Made by a program: the position numbers and the translations under genes. DNA of 64,000 nucleotides, taken from contig JAQTYQ010000014.1 in assembly GCA_028688225.1 (NCBI GenBank), positions 1-64,000 of the forward strand, read 5' to 3'. This DNA comes from Opitutaceae bacterium. GTDB lineage: Bacteria > Verrucomicrobiota > Verrucomicrobiia > Opitutales > Opitutaceae. This document shows positions 16,638 to 26,365 of the stretch, piece after piece. The number at the start of each line of letters is the position of its first letter. Position 1 is the stretch's first letter. The notes beneath the pieces were generated by a model that saw only the letters and a list, made by a program, of their open reading frames with translations, made no database searches and had not been told where the DNA came from.

Positions 16638-16777
16638 GATGATTTCACACGGAGTTCGCCGAGGGCGTAGAGGTCACAAAGGGCTGGGCAAGGCCACCCA
16701 TGGAGGAGCAGGCTGGTCTGTTCGATCCCGCTAAGGGCACTGGCCTGTCGAGGGCAGACGATGCTGCGTTGTCTGTC

Positions 16778-17038
16778 TCAGTCCCGATAATGAAAGCGCA
16801 ACTGGAGCAACCAGACGTTCTCTCCGCTGACTTTGTAGACCACACGGTGTTCGCCGTCGATCCGTCGCGACCAGCAGCCCTGAAAGGCGTGCTGGAGCGG
16901 CTCGGGTTTGCCGATGCCTCCGAACGGTTCTCGCGCGATCTCTTTTAGCAGCTGATTGATTCGCTTCAGTCGCCTCGGATCGGTCGCCTGCCACCACAAA
17001 TAGTCCTCCCAGCCCTCCGGCGTGAAAACCAGCTTCAT
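16778..17038 (-). CDS. yoeB: YoeB/Txe-family mRNA interferase toxin
   Basis: An 86-aa RelE-fold toxin: MKLVFTPEGWEDYLWWQATD at the start, LKEIAREPFGGIGKPEPLQ, then WSRRIDGEHRVVYKV and the C-terminal RFHYRD. These carry the Glu, Arg, His and terminal Tyr expected in YoeB active sites. YoeB cleaves mRNA on the ribosome and is held inactive by YefM. It lies 7 nt after the antitoxin gene, the standard order. Confidence 0.92.
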   Translation of the reverse strand: MKLVFTPEGWEDYLWWQATDPRRLKRINQLLKEIAREPFGGIGKPEPLQHAFQGCWSRRIDGEHRVVYKVSGENVWLLQLRFHYRD

Positions 17039-17045
17039 TCCGGGA

Positions 17046-17300
17046 TTAGTCTTCGATCAGCTTCCGCACCTTCCCTTTTCCTTTTTCCATGGATCGGATC
17101 GAGGCCAGCAGCCGCCGCGCGTTGGCCGGGCTGCGCATGAGATAGGCCGTCTCCTCCAGCGCATTGTAGTCCTCCAGCGACAGCATCACGACCGCCTGGT
17201 CGCGGTTGCGCGTGATGACGACCGGCGCGCGGTCCTCGCACACCTGGTCCATCGTGGTGGCAAGTTTCTCCCGCGCCGCCGTGTAGGTGATCGATTTCAT
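17046..17300 (-). CDS. yefM: YefM/Phd-family antitoxin
   Basis: An 84-aa antitoxin: MKSITYTAAREKLATTMDQV, VVITRNRDQAVVMLSLEDYNALEETAYLM, and a C-terminal toxin-binding tail rich in Lys. The ATG at MKSITYT is chosen because nearly all YefM proteins begin this way; an in-frame reading extends 21 codons further but looks non-coding. YefM binds and neutralises YoeB and represses the operon. Confidence 0.9.
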   Translation of the reverse strand: MKSITYTAAREKLATTMDQVCEDRAPVVITRNRDQAVVMLSLEDYNALEETAYLMRSPANARRLLASIRSMEKGKGKVRKLIED

Positions 17301-17353
17301 CCTGGACAGGATCATGTCCAGCCCATGCCATTCGTCAAGCGCCGGCAGGGGAG

Positions 17354-17475
17354 ATTGAACCACGGACTCATGAGGGACACAGAGTCGGCAGATTTGACAG
17401 GGCGTTTAAGTTGTCTCCCTTACTGCCAACTCTTTGTTTGCCCTCCGCGGGCTCTGCGTCCTCTGTGTTGAAATC
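17354..17475. repeat. Inverted ACCAC/GGACACAGAG repeat pair upstream of trxB
   Basis: AACCACGGACTCATGAGGGA with CACAGAG on the left, and on the right TTTCAACACAGAGGACGCAG when read in reverse complement. These are degenerate members of an ACCACAGAGG-type family seen again at 24.0 and 32.4 kb. The right arm ends 7 nt before the trxB ATG. Confidence 0.5.
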
Positions 17476-17481
17476 CGAACC

Positions 17482-18426
17482 ATGGCCTCCTCCGTTGAAA
17501 ACATCGTCATCATCGGCACCGGCTGTGCCGGCCTGACCGCGGCGGTCTACACCGCCCGCGCCAACCTTGCTCCGCTCGTGCTCGAAGGCGCGATGCCCGG
17601 CGGCCAGCTCACCACCACGTCTGAAGTCGAGAACTTCCCCGGTTTTCCCGAGGGCGTGGATGGCTTCCAGCTGATGGACAATTTGCGCAAGCAGGCGGCA
17701 AAGTTCGGCACCCGTTTCGAGCAGGCCCGCGTCGAGTCGGTCGATTTCTCGGCGCGCCCGTTCAAGCTCCGCACCGGCGAACGCGAACTCCTCGCCAAAA
17801 CCGTCATTATTGCCACCGGCGCCTCGCCGCGCCTGACCGGCGTCCCCGGGGAAAAGGAACTCTACGGCGGCAAGGGCGTGACGACCTGCGCGACGTGCGA
17901 CGGCGCATTCTATCGCAACATGGATGTCGCCGTGATCGGCGGCGGCGACTCGGCCTGCGAGGAGGCGCTTTTTCTCACGCGATTCGCCCGCAGGATTTAC
18001 CTCGTCCATCGTCGCGACAGCCTCCGGGCCTCGAAAATCATGGCCGGCCGCACCACGACCCATCCCAAGATCCAGATGGTCTGGGACAGCGTGCCGGTGG
18101 AAGTCCAGGGCGTGGCCGCGGGCGCGGTCAGCGGCCTGAAGGTGCGGAATGTGAAAACCGGCGTGGAACAGGTGCTGCCGGTGAAAGGCGTCTTTATGGC
18201 CATCGGGCATGTGCCTAATACCCAGCCCTTCGCGCAAGCGCTCGACGTCGACGAGAACGGCTACTTCAGGCCCGCCGCCGGTTCGCAGGTGAAGACGAAG
18301 GTGCCGGGCGTGTACGTCGCAGGCGACTGCGCCGACCACGTCTACCGCCAGGCCGTCACCGCCGCCGGCATGGGCTGTCAGGCCGCGATCGAGGCCGAGC
18401 GCTGGCTGGCCGGACACGGCGGGTGA
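17482..18426 (+). CDS. trxB: Thioredoxin-disulfide reductase
   Basis: A 314-aa flavoprotein reducing thioredoxin with NADPH. The FAD motif is [18 protein letters not shown] (usually GSGPAG; the Ser and Pro are replaced by Thr and Cys). [17 protein letters not shown] follows, the redox-active CATC lies at residues 136-139, the NADPH motif is [16 protein letters not shown], then HRRDSLRAS and [10 protein letters not shown]. The MASSVEN start is chosen over an upstream in-frame start whose codons are part of a repeat. Single gene. Confidence 0.95.
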   Translation: MASSVENIVIIGTGCAGLTAAVYTARANLAPLVLEGAMPGGQLTTTSEVENFPGFPEGVDGFQLMDNLRKQAAKFGTRFEQARVESVDFSARPFKLRTGERELLAKTVIIATGASPRLTGVPGEKELYGGKGVTTCATCDGAFYRNMDVAVIGGGDSACEEALFLTRFARRIYLVHRRDSLRASKIMAGRTTTHPKIQMVWDSVPVEVQGVAAGAVSGLKVRNVKTGVEQVLPVKGVFMAIGHVPNTQPFAQALDVDENGYFRPAAGSQVKTKVPGVYVAGDCADHVYRQAVTAAGMGCQAAIEAERWLAGHGG

Positions 18427-18585
18427 GGTGTTGAAAGCCCGCACGGGTGATGGCCGGCAGGTTCCGTCTGCAGATGCTCGGCGGTCGGGGTGTTGTCCCC
18501 ATGCATCGAGTTTGGGATGGGCAATGCCGCCCGTTCCGATTAAAATACTGCCGTTTAGCAGCAGCACAGACGCATACTCCCCGGC

Positions 18586-21006
18586 ATGCGCGACACCCCC
18601 TCCTCCATCCCGACCAACGAGCCGGCCCGCCTCAGCGCGTTGACCCGTTATCGCATTCTCGACACGCCCCCGGAGGCGGCGTTTGACGACATCGCCCGGC
18701 TCGCGGCCCTGATCTGCCAGACGCCCATGGCTCTCATCACGCTGGTGGACAAGCACCGCCAGTGGTTCAAGGCGGCGGTTGGCATCAAAACGCGCGAGTT
18801 GCCGCGCGAATGTTCGTTCTGCGCACATGCCATCAACCGTCCCACCGAACTCATGGTGGTGCCCGATGCGACAGCCGACCCGCGCTTCTCCCAAAACCCG
18901 CTGGTCCAAGGTGCCCCGCATGTCCGCTTCTACGCCGGCGCTCCGCTGGTCACCCCCGAGGGACTCGCGCTCGGGGCGCTGTGTGTCGTCGACCGTCAGT
19001 CGCGGTCGCTGACTCCCCTCCAGCAGGAAGCCCTGCGGATGCTCGCGGGCCAGGTGATGAGCCGGCTTGAACAACGCCGCTTCCTGGCAGATCTGGCCCT
19101 TCGGCTGGAAACCGCCCAGCATCTCGCCCACGTCGGCGACTGGCAATACGATGTCGCCTCCGGCCGCCATGACTGGTCGGGCGAGATCTTCCGGATTCTC
19201 GGCGTGGCGCGGAAGACGTTCGCCCCCCACCTCATCGGCGCGCTCGCCTGCGTACACCCGGAAGACCGCCGGCGGATGCACAAGTTTGAAAACGCGCTCC
19301 GAACGAGCACCACCGCGATGGAGATCGAACACCGCATCGTCCGCCCGGACGGTCAGGTCCGGCATGTGCGCACCCGCGCCGTGGTGACACGCGGTGCAGA
19401 CGGCCAGCCCCAGCGGTTCACCGGCACATTGCAGGACATCACCGAATCGAAGCTCGCCGGGGAGGCGTTGCACCAAAGCGAACAGCGCTACCAGCTCGTC
19501 TCCCGCGCCACCAGCGACGTGCTCTGGGACTGGAATTTGACCACCAACACCCTCTGGCGGAGCGAGGGTTTCGGAGCGCTCTTCGGCTTCGCCCCGGACG
19601 AGATCGAGCCTGGCGTGGAATGGCTGAGCACACGCCTCCATCCCGAGGATCGCGATCGTGTCATCAACGGCCTCCATCAAGCCATTGACTCGGGCCGGGA
19701 GATGTGGGCCGACGAATATCGTTTCAAGCGCAAGGACAACGCCTACGCCTACGTCCGCGATCGCGGCTACATCCTCCGCAACCCGGCCGGCAAGGGCATC
19801 CGCATGGTCGGCGGCATGACCGATCTCACCGAGCGAAAGAAGATCGAGGCCCAATTCCTCCGCGCCCAGCGCATGGAGAGCATCGGCACGCTCGCGGGCG
19901 GCATCGCGCACGATTTGAACAACGTGCTGGCGCCCATCCTTCTGTCGATCGACCTGCTCAAGCTCGATGCCGACGACGACCGCCTGAAGATACTCGACAC
20001 CATCCGGGCGAGTGCGCAACGGGGCTCAAACCTCGTGCGCCAGGTGCTCGCCTTCGCCCGGGGTTTTGAGGGTCAGCGCGCGGCCATCGATCTGCGGCAC
20101 CTTGTCGACGACCTCGCGCGCATCATCACCGAAACCTTCCCTCCCAAGATCAACCTCGTCAATGCCATCCCCTCAGACCTTTGGGCCGTCATCGGCGACA
20201 GCACCCAGTTGCAGCAACTGTTGCTAAATCTCGCCGTCAATGCGCGTGATGCCATGCCCGAGGGCGGGACGCTCACCTTTGCCGCGGACAATCTGGAGGT
20301 CGACGCCCAGCACGCCGGCACCAGCCCGGAAGCCAAACCGGGTCCTTACGTGGTCCTCGCCATCACGGATACCGGCACGGGCATGCCGCCGGAAATCCGC
20401 GACCGGATTTTCGAGCCGTTTTTCACCACCAAGGAGGTCGGCAGGGGCACCGGCCTCGGACTTTCCACCGTGCATGCCATCGTGAAAAGTCACGGCGGCT
20501 TTTTGAATGTCAACAGCGAGGTGGGACACGGCACCACCTTCAAGATTTTCCTGCCCGCCGACCCCGCCCAAACGCCCGACGCGGACCGGGACACCCCGAT
20601 CGAGACACCCCGGGGCCGCGGCGAACTCGTGCTGGTCGTGGACGACGAAGCATCGATCCGCAGCATCACCCGGCAGACCCTCGAAGCCTTCGGGTATCGT
20701 GTCCTCACCGCCGACGACGGCGCCCAGGCCGTGGCGGTATTTGCCCAGCACCGGGAGAACGTTGCGCTGGTCTTGATCGACATGGCCATGCCCGTGATGG
20801 ACGGTCCGACCGCGATCCACGCATTGCTGCGCATCCAGCCTGACCTCCGGATCATCGCCGCCAGCGGGCTCTCCTCCAATGTCAGCGTCGGCAAGGCCGC
20901 CGTGGCCGGCGTGAAAGATTTTCTGCCCAAACCCTATTCTGCAGAGACCATGCTCCAATTGCTCCGGGAAGTGCTTGACCGGCCCGCGACCCCGGCCGCG
21001 CGTTGA
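18586..21006 (+). CDS. Hybrid sensor histidine kinase (GAF-PAS-PAS-HisKA-HATPase-REC)
   Basis: An 806-aa soluble kinase with no membrane segment. Domains: GAF about 20-165 ([24 protein letters not shown]), two PAS/PAC units about 175-290 and 300-420 ([16 protein letters not shown]), HisKA with the phospho-His at 442 ([13 protein letters not shown]), HATPase with N552 ([14 protein letters not shown]) and GTGLGLSTV, and a C-terminal receiver with the phospho-Asp at 732 ([11 protein letters not shown]). It probably autophosphorylates and passes the phosphate to its own receiver. Ligand and output unknown; no response regulator with a DNA-binding domain is adjacent. Confidence 0.92.
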   Translation: MRDTPSSIPTNEPARLSALTRYRILDTPPEAAFDDIARLAALICQTPMALITLVDKHRQWFKAAVGIKTRELPRECSFCAHAINRPTELMVVPDATADPRFSQNPLVQGAPHVRFYAGAPLVTPEGLALGALCVVDRQSRSLTPLQQEALRMLAGQVMSRLEQRRFLADLALRLETAQHLAHVGDWQYDVASGRHDWSGEIFRILGVARKTFAPHLIGALACVHPEDRRRMHKFENALRTSTTAMEIEHRIVRPDGQVRHVRTRAVVTRGADGQPQRFTGTLQDITESKLAGEALHQSEQRYQLVSRATSDVLWDWNLTTNTLWRSEGFGALFGFAPDEIEPGVEWLSTRLHPEDRDRVINGLHQAIDSGREMWADEYRFKRKDNAYAYVRDRGYILRNPAGKGIRMVGGMTDLTERKKIEAQFLRAQRMESIGTLAGGIAHDLNNVLAPILLSIDLLKLDADDDRLKILDTIRASAQRGSNLVRQVLAFARGFEGQRAAIDLRHLVDDLARIITETFPPKINLVNAIPSDLWAVIGDSTQLQQLLLNLAVNARDAMPEGGTLTFAADNLEVDAQHAGTSPEAKPGPYVVLAITDTGTGMPPEIRDRIFEPFFTTKEVGRGTGLGLSTVHAIVKSHGGFLNVNSEVGHGTTFKIFLPADPAQTPDADRDTPIETPRGRGELVLVVDDEASIRSITRQTLEAFGYRVLTADDGAQAVAVFAQHRENVALVLIDMAMPVMDGPTAIHALLRIQPDLRIIAASGLSSNVSVGKAAVAGVKDFLPKPYSAETMLQLLREVLDRPATPAAR

Positions 21007-21094
21007 CTCGATAAACCGAAACTGCGCAGCCGACACCGCTAAATCAGCTCTGCGCTCGCCTTGGCTTCTTTTGAAAAGTCAGGGCATTGATAAT

Positions 21095-21115
21095 AGGCTA
21101 TACTCGGTATAGCCT
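21095..21115. promoter_or_regulatory. Perfect inverted repeat AGGCTATAC-TCG-GTATAGCCT
   Basis: A 9-bp perfect inverted repeat with a 3-nt spacer lies in the AT-rich gap before the Fur-like gene. It could be an operator or a terminator stem for the kinase gene; no T-run follows, so an operator is favoured. Confidence 0.5.
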
Positions 21116-21121
21116 GATTCT

Positions 21122-21214
21122 GGAATAAATTTACTATGCAAAATATTGATCATCAATATATTACTATTATCATTGGAATAATTCCTATTCTCACTTGCTA
21201 TTTGGAACGATTCT
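21122..21214. promoter_or_regulatory. AT-rich regulatory region with GGAAT-type sites and ATATTGATCATCAATAT
   Basis: The odd palindrome ATATTGATCATCAATAT (21143-21159), the palindrome GGAATAATTCC (21175-21185), a near copy GGAACGATTCT (21204-21214), and a half-like GGAATAAAT (21122) crowd the gap just upstream of the Fur-like gene and suf genes. The strong AT shift against the GC-rich surroundings supports a promoter. Binding by the Fur-like protein is inference. Confidence 0.5.
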
Positions 21215-21229
21215 AATTCTCTTTACGCC

Positions 21230-21682
21230 ATGACGATGATCGCTGATACACAAAACCCCTCATTGGCGCAGAGGATCACCGACCGCGGACTCCGCCCCAC
21301 CCCGCAACGTGAAGTAGTTTATCAGGTCATCCTGGCCAAGCGCGATCATCCGACGGCGGAGGAGGTTTTCGCCCGCGTGAAGATTCTGATGTCCACCATC
21401 TCCCTGGCCACCGTCTACAATTGCCTCGAGGCCCTCGTCCAGTACGGCCTCATCAAGCAGGTCAACTTCGTGCGGGAACCCACGCGCTATTGTCCCAACC
21501 TCCACGAACATGCTCATTTCCACGATGAGGCCTCCGGCAAGATCCACGATATCGACATCCCGGCGGATCTCATGGCCCGTCTGCGTTCCCTGCTCCCTGC
21601 CGGCTATGCCGCCGTGAGCGTCGACCTCAGCTTCCGCGGCTCAGTGCGTTCAGCTCCCGCCCCGGCTGCTCACAACAACTGA
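21230..21682 (+). CDS. Fur-family transcriptional regulator adjacent to suf genes
   Basis: A 150-aa winged-helix protein: [56 protein letters not shown]. The sensor half keeps a His-rich HEHAHFHD but has no CxxC pair; where PerR and Fur have a Cys-containing segment it reads [11 protein letters not shown]. So the structural zinc site is absent and sensing may differ, as in Irr-type Fur proteins. It lies 34 nt before sufC in the same direction and probably controls the suf operon in response to iron, Fe-S demand or peroxide. Confidence 0.85.
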   Translation: MTMIADTQNPSLAQRITDRGLRPTPQREVVYQVILAKRDHPTAEEVFARVKILMSTISLATVYNCLEALVQYGLIKQVNFVREPTRYCPNLHEHAHFHDEASGKIHDIDIPADLMARLRSLLPAGYAAVSVDLSFRGSVRSAPAPAAHNN

Positions 21683-21716
21683 CGTTTTCTGCCCGTCTGC
21701 AACTGATCCAATTTTC

Positions 21717-22478
21717 ATGAGTCAACTCGTCATCCAAGACCTCTGCGTTTCCATCGGCGAAAAACCCGTCGTCAAGGGCCTTTCGTTGACCGTCAATCAG
21801 GGCGAGGTCCATGCCGTCATGGGCCCCAATGGCACGGGCAAGTCCACCTTGGCCAAGGCCATCGCCGGCCATCCCGACTACTCCATCACCCAGGGCGACG
21901 TCCTTCTCGATGGCCGTTCGCTTCTTGCCATGGAGCCCGATGAGCGCGCCCGCGCCGGCCTCTTCCTCGCCTTTCAATACCCGAGCGAGGTTCCCGGCGT
22001 GACCATCGCCAACTTCATCCGTGCCGCCCTGCAGGCCCGCCGGGGGGAAAGCGCGGAACTGGATGCCACCGGTTACTACAAGCAACTCTACGAAAAGATG
22101 GACCTGCTGAAGATCGACCGGAAGTTCACCTCCCGCCCGGTCAACGAGGGGTTTTCCGGCGGCGAAAAGAAACGCTGCGAAATCCTCCAGCTGGCCATGC
22201 TCGACCCGAAGTTCGCCCTGATGGACGAGACCGACTCCGGTCTCGACATCGATGCGCTCCGGGTGGTCGCCGATGGCATCAACAAACTCCGCACCGGCCA
22301 GCTCGGCATCCTGCTCATCACCCATTACCAGCGCCTCCTCAATTACATCGTGCCCGACTTCGTCCACGTCATGTACGACGGGCGCATCGTCCGCAGCGGT
22401 GACAAGGATCTCGCCCTTGAGCTCGAAGCCAAGGGCTACGCCTGGGTGAAGAAGGAATTCGCTTACGCGAATTCCTAA
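21717..22478 (+). CDS. sufC: Fe-S assembly ATPase SufC
   Basis: A 253-aa ABC-type ATPase of the SufBCD scaffold. Walker [10 protein letters not shown], the SufC-typical [18 protein letters not shown], signature [13 protein letters not shown], Walker [17 protein letters not shown], and the H-loop [13 protein letters not shown]. It powers the SufB-SufD clamp that builds Fe-S clusters. It follows the Fur-like gene and precedes sufB by 38 nt. Confidence 0.97.
   Translation: MSQLVIQDLCVSIGEKPVVKGLSLTVNQGEVHAVMGPNGTGKSTLAKAIAGHPDYSITQGDVLLDGRSLLAMEPDERARAGLFLAFQYPSEVPGVTIANFIRAALQARRGESAELDATGYYKQLYEKMDLLKIDRKFTSRPVNEGFSGGEKKRCEILQLAMLDPKFALMDETDSGLDIDALRVVADGINKLRTGQLGILLITHYQRLLNYIVPDFVHVMYDGRIVRSGDKDLALELEAKGYAWVKKEFAYANS
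22454..22475. promoter_or_regulatory. Hairpin GGAATTCGC-TTAC-GCGAATTCC at the sufC end
   Basis: A perfect 9-bp stem with a 4-nt loop lies over the last sufC codons, and its right arm runs up to the TAA. No T-run follows, so it is more likely an mRNA processing or stability element between sufC and sufB than a terminator. Confidence 0.5.
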
Positions 22479-22516
22479 TTAAGGATTCGCCGCAACCTCG
22501 AAAACCACATCGCCCC

Positions 22517-23971
<1,455 letters not shown>

Positions 23972-23981
23972 TTTCGCATCG

Positions 23982-24054
23982 CCCACAGAGGCACAGAGCC
24001 CACGGAGAGGCAGATCTCCCGCTCAGTGAGCCCCCGGTGCCCCGTGGTTCAAGA
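23982..24054. repeat. Inverted CCACAGAGGCACAGAG repeat pair between sufB and sufD
   Basis: CCCACAGAGGCACAGAGCCC on the left is mirrored by ACCACGGGGCACCGGGGGCT read on the opposite strand. Same family as the pairs near 17.4 and 32.4 kb. It fills nearly the whole gap between the two genes. Confidence 0.5.
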
Positions 24055-24068
24055 TCACCCAATTGCAC

Positions 24069-25463
24069 ATGTCAGCGATCCCAGCAGCGATTCCCCTTCT
24101 TCCCACCGGCGGTTTTACGCCCGCCGTGTTCGCCGCCCACCTCGCCGGTCTCGACCACCTCCCCGCGTGGTGGCTCGACCGGAAGCGCGAGGCGTGGAAC
24201 CGCTTCGTGGCGTTGCCGTTGCCGCAGCGCACCGATGAGCTCTGGCGCTTCAGCACGGTCGCCGGACTCAAGCTTGACGCCTATGCGCTGCCCGGAGCGG
24301 CGGCCGCGAACAGAGTGCGGACCGCGGATCTCGGATTTTCTTCCACGGCGTCGCTGACGTTTGCCAACAACCGGGCTATTTCTGCCGTGGCCCTGCCGGC
24401 CGACCTGCAAAAAAAGGGAGTCATCTTCGAACCGCTGGAAGAAGTCCTCACGCAGCACCCGGATCTGTTCCGGCAGCACTTCATGGCGCAACCGGTCAAC
24501 CTCGGCTCGGAAAAGTTTGCCGCGCTCAACGCCGCCCTGACCACGAGCGGTGCCTTTCTGTTCGTGCCGAAGGGGGTTGAGATCGCCGCCCCGCTTCAGG
24601 TCACCCACGTCATGGCGGAAGCTGGCGCCGCGGTTTTTCCCCACACCATCGTGGTCCTCGAAGACAACGCCAAGGCGACGCTGGTGGAGCACTTCGTGGG
24701 CCTGGAGGCGCCGCCAGTCGAGGGTCGAAGGTCGAAGGTCGAGCGCCTGCCGGCTCCCGCCTCCGGCCTCCCGCCTCCGGCCTCCGGTTGCTTTGCCGCC
24801 GGCGTCAACGATCTCTTCGCCGGCCCGGGCGCCCAGCTGACCTACGTCGGCATCCAGCGCTGGTCGCCGAACACGCTCGCCTTCCAGTTGAATTCCACGG
24901 TGGCGCAGCGCGACGCCCGCGTGCTCTCGCTCAACCTCCATCTCGGCGGCCGTCAGGCGCGCCACGAGTCGCACAGCCGCCTGCAGGGCCCCGGCAGCCA
25001 CAGCGAGATGCTCGCTCTCACGGTCGCCCAAGGCGCGCAGGAGTTCGACCAGCGCACCCTCCAGAGCCACCAGGCGCCGAACACCAGCTCGAACCTCCTC
25101 TACAAGAACGCCCTGCTCGACCGGGCGCGCACCATCTTCTCCGGCCTGATCGTCGTCGACCCCGACGCGCAGAAGACCGATGCCTACCAGGGCAACCGCA
25201 ACCTGCTGCTCAGCGACGAGGCCGAGGCCAACTCGCTGCCCGGGCTCGAGATCCAGGCCAACGACGTGCGCTGCACGCACGGCGCCACCTCCGGCCACGT
25301 GGACGAGGAGCAGATGTTCTACCTGAAGTCCCGCGGCATCCCGGCGCCGGCCGCGCGCGAACTGCTCGTCTTCGGCTTCTTCGAGGAGGTGCTCAACAAG
25401 CTGGAGAACGAGGAACTCCATGCCGCCTTGCGGACGCTCATCCAGGCGCAATTCAAGAAGTAA
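24069..25463 (+). CDS. sufD: Fe-S cluster assembly protein SufD
   Basis: A 464-aa SufB paralogue. The N-terminal helical part has WWLDRKREAWNRF and ELWRFSTVAGLKL; the beta-helix core has NAALTTSGAFLFVPKGVEI, FDQRTLQSHQAPNTSSNLLYKNALLDRARTIFSGLI, and the C-terminal GATSGHVDEEQMFYLKSRGI. An internal segment about residues 217-241 (VEGRRSKVERLPAPASGL...) is low complexity and encoded by short tandem repeats, unlike family members. The ATG is preferred over a TTG two codons earlier. It partners SufB and SufC. Confidence 0.95.
   Translation: MSAIPAAIPLLPTGGFTPAVFAAHLAGLDHLPAWWLDRKREAWNRFVALPLPQRTDELWRFSTVAGLKLDAYALPGAAAANRVRTADLGFSSTASLTFANNRAISAVALPADLQKKGVIFEPLEEVLTQHPDLFRQHFMAQPVNLGSEKFAALNAALTTSGAFLFVPKGVEIAAPLQVTHVMAEAGAAVFPHTIVVLEDNAKATLVEHFVGLEAPPVEGRRSKVERLPAPASGLPPPASGCFAAGVNDLFAGPGAQLTYVGIQRWSPNTLAFQLNSTVAQRDARVLSLNLHLGGRQARHESHSRLQGPGSHSEMLALTVAQGAQEFDQRTLQSHQAPNTSSNLLYKNALLDRARTIFSGLIVVDPDAQKTDAYQGNRNLLLSDEAEANSLPGLEIQANDVRCTHGATSGHVDEEQMFYLKSRGIPAPAARELLVFGFFEEVLNKLENEELHAALRTLIQAQFKK
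24716..24790. repeat. Short tandem repeats inserted in sufD
   Basis: GGTCGAAGGTCGAAGGTCGA is followed by GCCTCCGGCCTCC-like units, in frame inside sufD. They encode an Arg/Ser then Pro/Ala-rich loop between two beta-helix segments. Confidence 0.6.
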
Positions 25464-25489
25464 TCCGACGTCATCATGAAGGACCCTGG

Positions 25490-25514
25490 GTAGGGCGCGA
25501 CCGCTGGGCGCGCC
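25490..25514. repeat. GTAGGG...GACCGCTGGG...GCC hairpin repeat
   Basis: GTAGGGCGCGACCGCTGGGC plus GCGCC folds through GGCGCG/CGCGCC arms around the ACCGCTGGG centre. A diverged copy on the opposite strand lies at about 44.4 kb, with the GACCGCTGGG core kept. Confidence 0.55.
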
Positions 25515-25578
25515 GCCATCTCAAATACGCAGACGTTATCTCCTCCGCGTCCTCTGCCTCTTCCTGTAAAATCAAACC

Positions 25579-26118
25579 ATGACCAAGGAGCGCACCCTCA
25601 GCCGCGATGTCGCCGCCACCCAGATTCCCAGCGGCGACCGCATCACCCTCGCCGCCGGCGCCAGGATCCACATCACCCAGACCCTTGGCGGCAGTTACAC
25701 GGTCATGACCGACATCGGCCTCGCCCGCATCGACGGGGCCGACGCCGACGCGCTCGGGGAAAAGGCCGCTGATCAAGCGCCGTCGGCCGCCCCGGCGGCC
25801 GACGGCGCCCCCGACCCCGAGGCGATCTGGGACCAGCTCAAGAAAGTCTACGATCCCGAGATCCCGGTGAACATCGTCGATCTCGGCCTGGTGTATTCGA
25901 TGGACGTCGAAAAACTCGATCCGGGCTACCGCGTGAACATCTCGATGACGCTGACCGCGCCCGGATGCGGCATGGGACCGGCCATCGCCGAGGATGCCCG
26001 GGGCAAAGTCATGCTGGTGCCCGGGGTGAGCGCCGCCGACGTGCGCCTGGTCTGGGAACCGCCGTGGAACCAGTCGATGATCAGCGAGGAAGGCAAGATG
26101 CGTCTGGGCCTCGTCTGA
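25579..26118 (+). CDS. sufT: SufT-type Fe-S assembly factor (MIP18/DUF59 family)
   Basis: A 179-aa protein. The N-terminal region (SGDRITLAAGARIHITQTLGGSYTV, ADALGEKA) is characteristic of SufT; after an Ala/Asp/Pro-rich linker comes the MIP18 domain IWDQLKKVYDPEIPVNIVDLGLVYSMDV with the conserved DPE and the Cys in LTAPGCGMG. SufT helps mature Fe-S proteins. Its place at the end of sufCBD supports the call. The desulfurase SufS and sulfur carrier SufE/SufU are not in the window. Confidence 0.93.
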   Translation: MTKERTLSRDVAATQIPSGDRITLAAGARIHITQTLGGSYTVMTDIGLARIDGADADALGEKAADQAPSAAPAADGAPDPEAIWDQLKKVYDPEIPVNIVDLGLVYSMDVEKLDPGYRVNISMTLTAPGCGMGPAIAEDARGKVMLVPGVSAADVRLVWEPPWNQSMISEEGKMRLGLV

Positions 26119-26300
26119 CGACGAGACGAGAGGCGCGATTGACCGCCTCCGGATCAAACTCCTCCGGATCGTAGTCGCCCACTCATTCGCGAAACTCGCG
26201 GTCCTCGTCGATGGCGGCCTTTTTCAGCACGCGCAGCACGTTGGCGTAACCGCGCCGGCGAAGATTGCACAACTTTCCTGAGTACTCGCAGCCCGCGCCG
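26119..26300 (-). pseudogene. Remnant of a pRiA4b ORF-3-like protein (C-terminal part)
   Basis: One minus-strand frame reads RGYANVLRVLKKAAIDEDREFRE, then TGA, then VGDYDPEEFDPEAVN. The YDPEEFD-x-EAVN ending and the preceding short helix resemble the C-terminus of pRiA4b ORF-3-like proteins, where a Trp usually sits at the position now read as TGA. A CRGAGCEYSGKLC segment lies upstream. No start or full domain is present, so this is a decayed fragment. Confidence 0.4.
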
Positions 26301-26365
26301 CGGCAGCTGAGGAGGAGCACGCAGGAAGCAGGGACGGGGCGGTGGTCCGCCCTCGCCCACAGTTC

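Noticed and set aside
17434-17481. Upstream start for trxB adding 16 residues
   Set aside because: Those codons are part of the repeat arm; MASSVEN begins just before the FAD-binding strand as in other TrxB proteins.
17368-20019. An 883-codon leftward open frame opposite trxB and the histidine kinase
   Set aside because: Antisense shadow of two well-supported genes; no motif and no ribosome site.
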